A program made the position numbers and the translations under genes. Shown here in pieces: positions 12,482-26,600 of a DNA stretch of 64,000 bases. The notes under the pieces are model-generated. The model saw only the letters and a program-made list of their open reading frames with translations. It was not told the DNA's origin and did no database searches. The DNA comes from Stictocephala bisonia. Its lineage: Eukaryota > Arthropoda > Insecta > Hemiptera > Membracidae. The DNA lies in contig JAQJVL010000057.1 in assembly GCA_035578905.1 (NCBI GenBank), positions 2,232,001 through 2,296,000 on the forward strand, in the 5' to 3' direction. Position 1 is the stretch's first letter. The number at the start of each line of letters is the position of its first letter.

Positions 12482-15400
12482 TGGCTTCCACTATTGCTGG
12501 GTAGGTGACCTCAACTGAAAACTATTCTGTTATTCAACTGAATAAAATAACCAATTTGCCGGAAAATGATTGACTGGTTAGCTGATTATTTTACTGCTGG
12601 TCAGCTGATAACCCCACACATTAATCTAAAAGTTTGTATCTCTGGCCCAAGGTGTTTGCTACACCTGCTCTGATATACTTGACAAAAGTTTTGTAACTAA
12701 ATAGATTAAGATACGATAAAGAAGCACAAAGTAACATCAGATTTAATCTGCTTGTTTTTCATTTATAATTTATAAACTAACCTAAACAAAGCTATTCAAG
12801 ATTGATTTTCTAATATACTAGCTGACTGACAGCCCTTTGTTTCACTACAGAGTATTTCTCTATGCTTCCTTACCCCTCCCTCCACAGTTCTCTCTACTCT
12901 AAACAAACATCACATCAATATACAAGCTCAGCCTGCTGCCATTTTCCTATATAACAAAGTTTATGGTCTACAAAACCCTATAAGTCTACTTTAAGGGGGT
13001 GCAAATTAGTGCAATGGTGTCAGAGTTGGTAGGAATGAAATTGAACCCAAAATTTTGACCTTGTCAGAGCACAAAATGACGGAATCAGAACTTACATTAC
13101 TACATATCCCAGATTTCCATTTGAGCTCCTATTATACTAGATCTAATCATTTGGGTGGAGGTGTCATGATATTAACCCAAAAAAGTATTAAAAATAAAAG
13201 AATCCTAGTGCCTGTCATTCAAGCACTATTGGCTGAAAAAGAATTTGAGTGCTGTCTGTCTGAAGTTTCAATGTCTGATTTTACGTTTGTATTAGGTTGT
13301 ATTTATAGATCACCGCTAAAATGTTTAGAAGACAGTTTTTTATCAAAATTTGAAATTTTGTGCAGCATTTTGTGCAATAAATACAAACATATTGTTTTGA
13401 CTGGAGATTATAACATTAATGTTCTGAAAAGAGACAAACTGTATCACAAATTTAATAATATTTTAAAAATTCACAATCTAACTTACAGAGTTAATTTTCC
13501 CACTAGAGTCACACACGAATCAGAAAGTGCCATAGACAATGTAATAAGCAATATTGAAGATAGAGAATGCAGTGACGGGCTTGATAACACATATTTCTGA
13601 TCATGATGCCCAATTATTTGAAATATTCGGCTTAAAAACTATTAAAAAAAATTACCAAAAAATACTGTAGAAAGTTAACATCAAATAATATAGGTATTTT
13701 AATGAATAATTTAATGAATGAAAGTTGGGTAGATGTTTATCAAGCCCCAGTAAATCTGAAGTATAGTGTATTTATAGATTTGTTTCCTCATAATTTCAAT
13801 CTTTGGTTTCCTAGAGTTATTACTTCAGTTCGGGAAGGTGATGCTACTAATCAGTGGATAACAGAAGAAATGAGGTTTAGGAAAAATGAAATCCATGAGT
13901 TAGAAATTATATATAGACAGAGTAAAGATGAAGATTTAAAAACAATTAAAGAAGGATCTAAAATTTTGTATGGATAGGGACAAAAAAAGATTTTTTTATG
14001 ATAAAATTAAAAAATCAGGAAACTGCTCAAAAGTTACATGGACTCTAATAAAGATGCAAGTCAAAAAGCCTTCAAACCCAAAGTTAAATATAAGTATTGA
14101 CTACAATGGGAAGGAGACAAGTGATCCTATACAAGTAAGCAAGATATTTAATGAATTTTTGGTATCAATACTTGACCAATCTGTAATACCCAAAATCGGG
14201 GAAAATAAAGAAAGTAAAGAGGATCACCTTATTACCAATAGGAATGATAGGTTTAGATTTAGCTCAATAACAGAAGAAGACTTAGAAAAAACTGTAAATT
14301 CATTCAAAAATAAACTCTCTACAGGACATGATGATATACCGATAAATTTAGTAAAAAGGTTCTGCCATCAATAATTAAACCACTTACATACTTGATAAAC
14401 TCATCTCTAATTTCTGGATACTTTCCTGATGACCTAAAGGTAGCTAAGGTCATAACCATATTTAAAAAGGGGGAGGTAAATGATCCTTCATGTTACCGTC
14501 CCGTTTCATTACTTCAAATTTTTTCAAAAATATATGAAAGGAGTGTGTATATCCAATTGGTAAGTTACTTACACAAAAACAAATTATTTGACAGAGAACA
14601 ACATGGGTTTCAATCAGGCAAATCTACAATTACAGCTGGAATTGACTTTATCAATTCCATAATTGACTCAATTGATAAAGGAGAGAAAGTTATAGGTATT
14701 TTTTTAGATCTAAGTAGAGCCTTTGATATTGTTTCTCATAGGGAGTTGTTAAAAGCTTTGTTGTCCTTAGGTATTACTGGTAAAGAACTAAATTGGTTTG
14801 AATCCTACTTAGAAAATCGCCAGCAATATGTTGAAATCGAATATACTGAGTCACATCCTAATGATAAATACATATATATATACATAAGACTAACTCTCAA
14901 AAATTGACAATACCATATGGAGTACCACAGGGCTCTATTTTGGGTCCACTATTATTTCTTTGCTACCTTAAGGGTCTTCCAAGATTGATCCCCAGGGACA
15001 CCAATATTTGCCTGTATGGCGATGACTCAAACGTCACAGTTTATGGGAAATCAAAGGAGAGTGTTGAGGTATCATCTTTTATTTGCCTCTCTAAAATTAA
15101 AAAAAATTTTGATAGTAAAAATCTTAGAATAAATTCAAATAAAACTAATTTTATTTCCTTTTCTACTAAACAAAATAAAGAAAATATACAACCGATTATT
15201 CTTTTAGACAATTCAATATTAGAACAAGTAGAGCATACAAAATTTTTAGGTCTCAACATTGATAAAACCTTAGCTGGGACAAACACATCCCCCAGGTTTT
15301 TTGTTGTGTTGAAAAACAAAGAATTGTACTTTGAATAACGCTGGCTCAATAAAGACGTTTTCATTCATTCATCAACCACATAATTAACAAGATGTCAACA

Positions 15401-18400
15401 GGTTTGTACGCTTTAAGACAAATGTCTAAAATTTTTAATTTAGAAACTTTAAAAAATATATATATTATGCCATGGTTCACTCTCACCTGGCTTATAGTAT
15501 AAGTGTTTACTTACGGTTCTACAACTAAAAAAAACTTGGATAGGGTATTACTTCAACAAAAAAGAGCACTTAAAATTATGTATAATTTAAAAAGAGACCA
15601 ATCAGTAAAACACATATTTGTAGAATTAGCCATACCAACTGTTTTTGGGTTATACATTTTAGAAACGGCGACCTATACAAAAACATTTGCAAATCCCTCT
15701 CAAGTACCTAGAAGACACAATTATAATATTCGTGCAAACAGGCAGGTAGAACAACATAAATTAGAATTCTTTACTAAGAAAACTACATTTATAGGAAGTA
15801 AACTGATTCATCACCTTCGAAGGGAACTTTTGCTAGAAGAAAATCCGATTAAATTTAAAAAAAAAACTTAAAGAATTTATAGTTAAATTGACCCCTTACT
15901 CTATGGAAGAATTCTGGGAAAGTTCTTACAGTTAATAATTCATTCATTATATGTCCATAACATTTCATTTTAATTTTATTTTCAGACTTGAATTATATTT
16001 TTTAATTATTTTGTTAAATATACCATTGAAGTGTATTCATATATCTGAATTTACTTTTTTACATCATTAACAATGCTAAACATAAAATCTGAAATTATAA
16101 GGTTACCATAGTGTACGGATTACTTTAATTTTAAGACTCTATTCATTGTATGTAATGTGCATGTATTGAATAAAGGATGTTTTGAATTTGAATGATCTTA
16201 AACATTTCATAATGAAGAAAATTAGTCAACATTTTGGGTCATGTACATGTTTTTCGTATCACCTGTTTGAAATACATTGTTGCCAATACTACTCTTATAT
16301 AAAAAAAGGAGGGACTGTTTCTACCACATAGGAATGGAATTTTTAGATATCCTTTCTTTTCTACGATACGAAAGCTAATTTCCCTCCAAATTGAATCAAA
16401 TTCTGTTCAATTATCCCGGAAATTTTGTTATTCAATTAAATTCAAATCTTCTTTATTTATTAGTATTTACAATAATGCATTGAATGTTGTCAAGTATTAA
16501 TCTAGATTAATCAAACTAAAATAGTAATTAATACACATGTCTTTGCAAAAGTATGATTAAAATAATATACTTATAGAAATAAAAAATATAAAATTTATAA
16601 TTTACAATTATGTTACTATTACAGCTCATAATAGTTAGGACGACACTTTCATAAGATGGTGATCAGTCTAAATTCGAGTCAAATGTTAACCCAAGGAAGT
16701 TGTATGTCTTCAAGCTGAGAAATTTCAAATTTACCAGTGTAATTAAAAAGTTTATTTTTCTAACTTTTTGTTTGAAATGCTATACAGTAGGTTTTTTTCT
16801 AAATTTAAAAGTAAACTATTTTGAGTAAAATACCGATAGAGATGAGTTAAGCTTTAGCTTACTTCCAATTTCTTCCCAAGATGGAGCATTAATATTTAAA
16901 CTTATATCATCAGCGTTCAAACACATTTTACTGAACGAGCACAGTTTTGGAAAATCATATAAAAAGCAAACAAATAAAATGGAGCCCTGTGGGACACCAT
17001 ATTTAATTGTTTTCACTGAAGATTTACTGATTTCTGAAATGTCTACCATCTTAATGAGATATTTCAACAAATTATTTTTTATTACTTAAATAAGAGTCAT
17101 TCTAATCATATGATTTACCCTTTAATCCTAAATTATATAATTTAAATAAAAGAGAGGAATGAGGATGATGATTGAGTTTATTTTGTTTTTGGATTATATA
17201 TATTAAGATTCTTTAAAGGTGATTGTTTTAATTTCAGCTGAATTCAGTGGAATGGAAATTAATTTCTTTAAGGATCTGACGTCATATTTAAATTTTACTT
17301 TGAGGATTGTAAATTTAGAAAGTGCAGATGCCTGGGGCATTTCACTACAAAACGGCACTACAGAAGGTGGTGTGTTCCAAGTATTGAGAGATGGCAAGGC
17401 AGATCTAGTCATCTGTAACCTTTGGCAGCAAGATGTATATTTACAAGACATGGATTATGGACCTCCATTAAATATGGTAAACCTTAATACATTATTTTGC
17501 TGAGTAGTTATTTGATTTGAGGTTATTTGGTAAGTCATGTCTTATAGTGCTTTAATTTCTACAAGGCTCCTAAGTGCCATGAAAAATAAATTGTAGGTTG
17601 TTGGAATTTTTCTGTACTCTATAAATAATCTAAACAAGTCCTCTTAGACCCAATAAAATTGTTCAATTTTTGTTTTTGTAAAATTTGTATATCAAGAGTC
17701 TGAATGAATGAGAGCCTGCAAGGTAATTTTAAAATAAGAAGTAGATGTACAATACTGAACTTACAGTAAACCCATATTGAAAAAAGCAGAGATATGATGA
17801 GTGTAGTGTAGTCATACAACAATTTCTGACATTCTATTAAAATTATATTATTAATAAAACAAAATATAGTCTTTTATGTCAACAAAATATAGTCTATTAA
17901 CAAAATATCTTTTCTATTATTTTATTTTTAGGAAATTTTTGTTAATTTCATACCATCATGACACAATAGTAGCCAGCAAGATATGACACAAGTCCAACCA
18001 ACAATGACAAATTGTTTGGACAGCTGTTTCCATGCTGTAGTAAGCATTAACAGAAGCGTTAGTGAACAAACGGAAAAGAAAATATTGTGGTGGTAGTGAA
18101 TTAATAAAAAAGTCACAGAACGATTTATCTAGTCATGAATATTACTGTAGAACTCCGTTTATCTAAAATCCAAACATCCAATTCGCCAGTTATCTGGATC
18201 AATTTATTCGACAATAAAAGTAATGTATCGTTAATGAAACACATATCAGTGCTACCTATCTGCATGGGAACTAAGTAGGCACAAACTACCAGTCCATCCA
18301 CAAGTGAACAGAGTTTATGTGACCAACAGATTGTCCATCCTTGCGCCTGAATCATGCCATGTTGCCAGAGTTCACTAGCTCATATCAAAGAAAAGTCCTA

Positions 18401-20635
18401 TCATAGTGCGTTGTTGCATTCGGCATGTTATTACAGCGGTTATTGGATTATACTGCACAAATAAGAGGAAGATAATGTTTTTCTGTATATGAAGAAGAAC
18501 CAGGACCTACAGCCAGTGAGGCCTTAAAATTAATCGAATGGCAATCACAATACAAACGTCCACAACTGATTGCAGTTACGAATCTGCATCAAGCGACTCA
18601 GAAACTGGTTTAACGATCTTAAAAACAACGCTGTTGAAAATGTTCGAGTAAAAACCTTTTTATTTGTGTTATTCTATAGTACCAGGAGACCGAGCTTCGC
18701 TCAGTTGAATTTTGCAAACTGAAGAGGTAGCATCCATATCTCCCAGAGGATCCTGAGGATCGTTTGTTGTTGCTCTACCTTGTAGGACATTAATAAATTT
18801 CATTTTGGAGGTATTCCGTGTTTACTTTTAGCCCCTTTGTGCAACTCGGCCTTGCAGGGGAAAGTCTCTCTGCTACAGTCTCATTTTTGGATCTCGGAAT
18901 GTTGCCTCATGAGGAAGATCGGTCTACGGCCCGCCAGAAATCGCAGTACAAATGAATTTTGGTTTTTTTGAGCCAGTGGAGCCCATAAACATAATCTTTT
19001 CTAAATCTGATGGTATATTAGTAACTAAGAAATGAATACCTTTAATTTGTTACCCCACTTTCTGCTAGAAGTCGATAATTGGTTTTTTGCTAGAAGTCAA
19101 TAACACGGGACGTCTAGGCAGATCTGGGGCAGAAATCAGAATTTTCCTAGGGTTGAGACTGGTGCCAATCAATTGGTGGTCGGAAACTCTCACAAAAATA
19201 AAACATTAAAAATCCTTGGAGACAAAAAAATGTTGTCCGGACGTAGCATGTTTTAGATATATGATGTACAGTATTTAGTTTTACCATTTTGATTATACTG
19301 TATATGTATTTATTAGTTTATTATATTTGATGTAACAATGCATTTTAAACTATCATATGATTTAGTATTTTTTAGACATCATAAATATGTTTATGAACTG
19401 TTATTTTCAATTGTTGACCTTATAAGCTATTTTTCCAATTGTTCAGACATCTGTTACTTCCGAACACATATGGCTAACATTAATCCGGATAAATGGAGTT
19501 CCATTGTAGTTTCAAAATAAATAATTACTTACATTAGCCCAAATAATATAGTTAGTGTAATACTGTGAACATATGAGGCTTTATTTGATATACAGGGTGG
19601 AAAAAATATAGACACTTTTACAACTTTTGTATGCCTTCACTTTTAAAAGTGAAATCTTTACATGATCATGGTTACTAAGAACATACTTTTTCACGTCATT
19701 AGTGACATTTCATCTTCTCAGGGGGACGGCCCACGAGGAATTGAAGGAAAATCTTTAACGTAAGCCTAGGTCGAGTTAAGTATCAAATGAAAGATCTATT
19801 TAAGAGAAATTAATTGCTGCAAACCGGACTTCAAAAGGTTTATCCTCTCCAAAGAAGCGGTCATTTGAATTTCCAAGTATCTAATTTGAACAATATTATT
19901 TCTCTACTGTTAACAGTAAATATTGCTGTTAAGTAAATTATTCTGATCAAAAATTATACTTGATGGAACACAATCACAAAGAAAATTAAATTATGAAATT
20001 ATCTCCTAGTTAAATTATCTAGTTTTTTAGTTATGAAATTATCTAGTTTTAAATGTAAAGTTTCTCAGTGGCTGCTAGGGCTCAGTGTGTCGGGAGTCGA
20101 GTCGCTTCTCGCAGCGGAGTACTGATATAAACACACAGACAGACACGCAGACATACATGTATGACTTGACTTCAGACAAGAATTGACAGAACGGACACCA
20201 GAACACAGACATCCACTGACCCACCGTACCATGCCTCTTCACCCACACTGCTCGCCGACCTGTCGTCCCCCTCCTCTGCCTTAGCTTGTGCTCATATCGG
20301 CATAGTTGTTTTTCTCATGTACAATAGGTTTCTCTTTCTGCCAGCCGTCGCCACTGTTCCTTATATCACCAATCAACTTGTTCCTACTCTGTCTATCATA
20401 TCAAACACCACTCATTATTTTCATTGACCATCCGCAAAAAAAATAAATAAAATAAAATAAAAAATATAATTGAATGTCTTGATAAGTAGCTCAAGCCTAC
20501 GCACGGGCTTTGCCTATGTAGGCTTATTTCCATATAATTTAGTTTTTTTTTCTTACGCTCCTGGAATGCAACATTGTATGTATGTATGTGTGTGTATATA
20601 TGTATATATGTGTATATATATATGCATGTATGTGA

Positions 20636-20691
<56 letters not shown>

Positions 20692-23600
20692 GTTTAATTT
20701 GTTTAATTCAATAACAATCGTTGTATGGATATTAATTTATGAATTATATTTTGACCAAATAGCAGTAATATTAATTTAAAGATTATTACTTGGTTGTAGT
20801 AGTTTCTTGTAATTAGTATTCTTTATTATACCATGTATAAAATTGTACTGCAATCCTGTTCAAGTAAAATAGTTTTTACTGTATTCCTTAGTTTAAGACA
20901 TCATTTGTAATCTCACATTTCACTATGGATGTAAATAAAAATATTTGACTTTGACTGTATCTATGTTAAAAAATAACGTGAAAGCCTCTCCATATTTTTT
21001 CCACCCTGTATACAATAGTGATTGTTTCAGATTTACTTGGCATTTATAGTAAGACGTCCGTATCAGCTCAGTAGCCGATGGCAATCTTTCACAGGAATAT
21101 TTTCTGTAGATGTCTGGGCAACTACTTTTGTAGCTTTTCTAGCTATCACTATTGTCTTTTGGTTTGCCCAAAATATTAGCAACAACTCCCAGATAAGTAA
21201 GTATAACAGCGTCTCTCAAGTAAGTTACTTATAACATTGTATTTATGTTAAATTTCAAAAGTTTTGATAGTGTACTTTAAATTAATTAATTTTATTTATA
21301 TTAAAAAAAGATAAAATAACTCTAGGATTTGCCAATAATATGAATTTCAAGAGACGTGTATTTGAGTACATACTATAGGAGCATACTAAAAAGATACCAT
21401 GTGTTTGATATTTGAAAGATGAGTTGTCTACTGACCTTTTCTTCACAAGTGTGTTTTTAAACGCTTAAGTAATTGTTAGGGAGGAATGTCGCTATTGAAA
21501 ATGATGAAAAAGGTTATAAGGGAGGAAAATCAAGGAGGCCAAGAAAGAGAAAAGAAAACCTCTCTCAAAAAATGTACTTAGGTACAAATTTGTTATAGGA
21601 TTAGGAAAGACAAGCGAATAGATAAATTAGTCTTAGTTATTTAGAAATAACAACAGATTTACCATAGATTATTATCAGACCCTATGACCATCAACGGTGG
21701 AATGAACCTTCCTCGTAAGGAATACACCATGTTGAGTCCTTTTCTCACAGGGTGGGAAGATGCAACTACTGGAAATTTAAATGGGGAATGGCAAATGATC
21801 AGTCATGTGATTTCGGAGTTAAACTATGGATCACATAGTTAATGAGTGTCAGGAGGGATTAGTTTGCCTTCATTCAATCAGAGAAGCAGGTGTTGAATAG
21901 TTAAGAAACCTAAATTTTGCTCTGTGACGGGAGATCAATATTTAAACTCTAAGACACAAGTACTTTGTACTGTAGATTTAATTTAATTTGTCTAATTTTT
22001 TACTTTCTCCCATAAGCGTTAGCATAGAGAATGTATTGTGATCGTCCAAAATAATTTTTTTACAAGTTGGTTTAAAAATCCTTTTTGGGGTCACGTGAGT
22101 GTTTTTTTTTTATGCCTGTCCGTTTGTGTGTCTATCTGTGTGTATGTGCAGTTCGCTGAAGATCAAACAGATGGATCAATTTTTATGAAATTTTTTATGT
22201 ATATGTATTTAACCAATATCTCCAGATTATTTTTCACTTTTTGAAATTTTAGTTTATTTGATTTTTATTGCAAAAAACATACAAAAATGGAATTTTCTCA
22301 AAAATGCCTCAAACCATTTTGATAAAATTTTTAGGAAAGATGTGAATTACAATTTAAACAATTCTAGTAAAACCGCATGTCTCTAACTAGACTAGTTTTT
22401 TAGCTATAGCATTTTATTCTACAGGCAAAAACATTTTAAAATGCAATTTTTTCAAGCTTAATTTTAACGATTTTGATTAAATTTTCAGTAAAGATGCAAA
22501 TTACAATTTAAAATTTTTCACTTACCACTCCATTAAGTTGGGGCTGGAGGTCGAAAGCCACAATTTAAGTTGTTGAAGATTGTTTAGATAAAATCTCGCT
22601 ATGTGATTAATTGAACAACTGTTTTGGAAGATTATTTTTTCCATATTTTTATTTGAATAAATTAAGTGTTTCGTTTGTAGAATCCTTAGAAATGTAATTA
22701 ATTGAACATCCGTTTTTATTTAAGTGTGTTTTTACATCCTTTAATTTAAATTTTTTAAACAATCTGACATAACAAAGGGAAAGAGAGAAAGTTTGTGCCA
22801 GTTAGTTGGTACCATTTATTAATCTTTTTATCAGTTTGGTAGCTGGCCTATGAAAGCCATATGAATTATACTGCATGTTTATGAAAAGGCACATAGGCTT
22901 GGTCTTATTGGCAATAATGGCTAACTCGCTATGGTGTATTTGTATGAGTGTGTACTTTCTTCAAATTCAGAAAGTGATTACTAAGGTAATTATATGTTTT
23001 ATCACTTACAATTGTATACATTTTTAACGTTAATTTGTCGTACATAATACTTTCTAAGAAAAATTGTAGCTGGGTGTTCTAATTTGATGAAGTTTTAAAA
23101 GTTAGAGTTAAAGTATTAAAAATAGGGGAGAAAATATTATCATCTAAAAGTTATTATTGGTTAACATAACCATTTAGTAGTAACTTAGCTACAGGTAACT
23201 TTACTATTTATTTAGTATAGTAATCAACTCTTATCAACTACTCAATATTTGTTCACTAATTTTTAATGGGGTAAAACTTACTAACACTTTTATTTGCTAA
23301 ATATTGTTGGACAGCCTATATATATAATGTATATTTTAACATCAATTATGCGTTTAGAAGAAAACTAAAATAATATTGAAAATATTTTGTTGGGATTATA
23401 TTATTTTCTGTTATAAACAGGTCTTGTGGAGAGTGGAGTTATGATGTTCGGAATACTGACAGTGTCAGCTTCTTATGTTAGCAGCCAACGGTTATTTAGA
23501 TTGAGCACACGGTTCATCGTCATATGGTGGTTCTTCTTCTCCCTTCTATTTGTCACTGCGGTCATGAGCTGTATTGTCACTCAACTGACGCTCCCATTGT

Positions 23601-26600
23601 ATTCTCCTAGGATGGACTCTATCAAACAATTGGTGCAAAATGACTATTATTGGATAGATCCAGCATATAGTAATCGGAAGAATGGATTGAAAAATTTCTA
23701 CTTCAACTTAAATGTAATTATATATAATTTTAAGTTTAAATGTAAAATACACCAAAGTGTACGTTTCCCTCCCTTTTCAATACATTTATGAATTGTCAAA
23801 ATATATCAATATCCATCTTTAAACACATTATAGCGGTAAAGCACTGTGAAGCACTGGCCTCTTGTATCCAGTAGAACTGAAAACTGTAAATTTGATGGTC
23901 TTATGTAGACCAAGATAGTAGCATTAACTATAGAAACAAGATGACTCTTATGGGTCCTGCAAAGCTGGTTCTCTGTTAGGCGTTTCATGGGTAGCGCCTA
24001 ATCACCGTTAAATAGCAGCATATGCGTGGATCTACAGGAAATACATTGGCTTGGGCAGTCTGTTTGGTGAAATTAGTTCTGTTAGGCGTTTCATGGGTAG
24101 CGCCTAATCACCGTTAAATAGCAGTATATGCGTGGATCTACAGGAAATACATTGGCTTGGGCAGTCTGTTTGCCTCTGTAGTAAATGATAGTAGTTAACT
24201 CTCATTCTCCCACTATCTATCCAGGATGCTATCTAATACCCAGGTTAAGTGTTAGAGAGGGCTCCTTAGCCCCAACTTCACCTGGTAAAATGAGACGATC
24301 TTTAACTTTAACCCTGGGTTTATTCTACAATTATGTGGTTTTGTATAAAACATTATAATTTATTTAAATGTGTTTGTATGAGAGTATTTTGTAATATGAA
24401 ATTTAAAAAAACTAAATCAAATTCTGATATATATTTATAAGAATTATTTAAACTATATAAGCTTATATTTGACATTGCATCAGGCTAGAGGGCAGTAGGA
24501 AAGGATTTAAAATGATAGAACAAACAGAGTTGGGCTTACTAGTAGAGATAAATCTGTGTGAAGCTTTTTATAACTGAAGATGTACTATATTGTGAGATGT
24601 CTTTATTTTATTTCTGTCTCTTAATTTATGTCTCTTTTGGTTAGTTTGCTAGTTACAAGCGTTTGAGTTCAGTTGTGAAATTAACTGTCTGAGAGTCACA
24701 AAATCATACGTACCCATTTTAAAATTGGGAATCTGGGTTATTACAATTACAATAATTATTAGTTTGAAGACAAAGAGTGTAAACTTTGTTCCACCATAAG
24801 CAAGAGCTAAAGCCGTGAAAAAAATGATTGGATAGAAACATGAATTGCTCTGATACTGAATTCTTCAGTATCCATAATTAATTAATGGTAGAGCCAGTGG
24901 CCAAGCAGTCTAAAGCGTGGGTTTGAGCCGAGACTTTGAGCGTGGGTTAGAGATAGCGCACGTGTGAATATGGCCATGACTGGGAGTATTCATCAGTAAT
25001 GTTCACCCTGTACCTACTAGTTCTGCCCCCTTAATCTGTCTGATAAGTTTCCCAGACTGATCAATAGTCTATGGGGAATGAGCAAAGTAAAGTTGTAAAG
25101 GAGGTAGGCATTACAATGACCAGATCCAATTCCTCAAGTCAAGTTGATCATACTTCTATATGTGGAAAAAGTTAGGATTGCTCACTTCCATTGTTGGTGT
25201 TTAACTCATTTATGATAAAATGAATTTTAAAAAAATAGTAAGGGCAAGTAAGTTAATTTAAAGATATAAATAATCAAAACTGGTACCTTTGACTACACGT
25301 TCAGCATTACATTATTATCCTCCAACTGCTATTCTGTGATGTGAATAGCTCATCACACACACTACCCTCTAATCACGAGCCCAATCACCCTCTAATTCAC
25401 GACTAATGCCATTGCACCAGTCACCTTTTTGTGCCATGACTGCGATTTGAACCCAGCCTTACTTGCCAAAGGAAACGGTGATGTTTAGTTTAGTTTACTG
25501 AGGAGAAGGAAAGCTCTGAGGCCATCCCTAGATTGCACTTCAACCTTAGGTTTATTGTGCTCCTCTTTTCCTACTAGAATGGGGTACCATTCCAAGTGAC
25601 TTAGCCAGCTCTAAAATCTTTTTCCCCAGACTAGCTACCATTCTTTCTTCTGAGAGCTGGTCCCCGAATACTGTCCTGAGCTCCAGAGCTTCGCACTTAG
25701 TTAAAAGATGATCAGCAGACTCAATAGCATCACCACATAGCTGGCAACTGGTGTCTTCTCTGTAGATACCAATTTTTGCCATATGTTTCCTGAAGTGGCC
25801 GTGTCAAGTAATATACGCAATCACGATTGATTTTTTATTTTGATTTGACCAACCTGATGACATTCCTATTCATAGCGGTGAGTGTATTTGGTCAGCATAG
25901 GGTGGGTCCTCTCATCAGAGATTTTGCAAAGACATAGCCGTGAAACTGCTGCCATCCACTTAGGTGACGATTTCTCGCCAAGTTCAGTATATCAGTCTTG
26001 GCAGTGGTAAGTTCAATGCCACATTCTGTTTTGGGCCCTACCAATGGAGTCTTCGCTCCCATCTTAGATAGGAGGTCAGCCTCTTCGTTTCCTATGAGGC
26101 TGGTGTGCGTTGGTACCCACCTCAATTGGACATTATTGAGGTGGGCCAAGGCACACAAAGTTCGAAAACACTCTCAAGTGAGTCTTGAGGGAATTGACAG
26201 GAGTCAAGTGCTGAAAGAGCGGTTTGACAATCTTACATAATGCAGATCTGTTTGCCTCTGATTTGTCTTGCTAGTCCCTGTTAGGCACAGGCAAGGATGG
26301 CAAAGATTTCGGCCTGGTAGATTGTACAGTACCTCCCCAGACTGCCCCATAGGCGAGTCCCAGTAGAACAGTAGTAGACAATACCCAGGCCCATCCTGCT
26401 GTAGTAGTAAGTCAGTACCATCCTTCTGTTGGTGGCGCAATTGTAGCTATCCTTAGTCTCCAGTCCTTCTTGGATTCAATGTCGACCAGATAAGGTCTGG
26501 AGAATGCAATTTTTGTGTCCATGTCCAATGTTCTGCTGTGTAATTCATTTTCAGTGGCTCATGAGTGGCCAGATTTGGATCTGCTTCTCTTTACCTTGCC

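Larger units (their letters stand above)
9988..17237 (+). other. IR intron 1 (7250 bp)
   Basis: The intron contains a 79 bp tandem duplication, a GA/GACA microsatellite, a nearly full coding length CR1/Jockey-like LINE on the same strand, and an opposite-strand LINE fragment. The pieces 10590-12430 and 12482-13010 show no gene. A segment at about 10965-11025 resembles one at 46462-46530 (both with AACACCTCAG/AACGCCTCAG and GGCAATTA) and is probably a dispersed repeat. Confidence 0.6.
19593..21008. mobile_element. TIR transposon ending just before IR exon 3
   Basis: The left end reads CAGGGTGGAAAAAATAT and the right end is its inverted copy, with TATA on both sides (19589-19592 and 21009-21012). 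This suggests a TA or TATA target duplication, as in Tc1/mariner-like elements. No transposase is visible. The interior has been invaded by the 3' end of a LINE. Confidence 0.75.
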
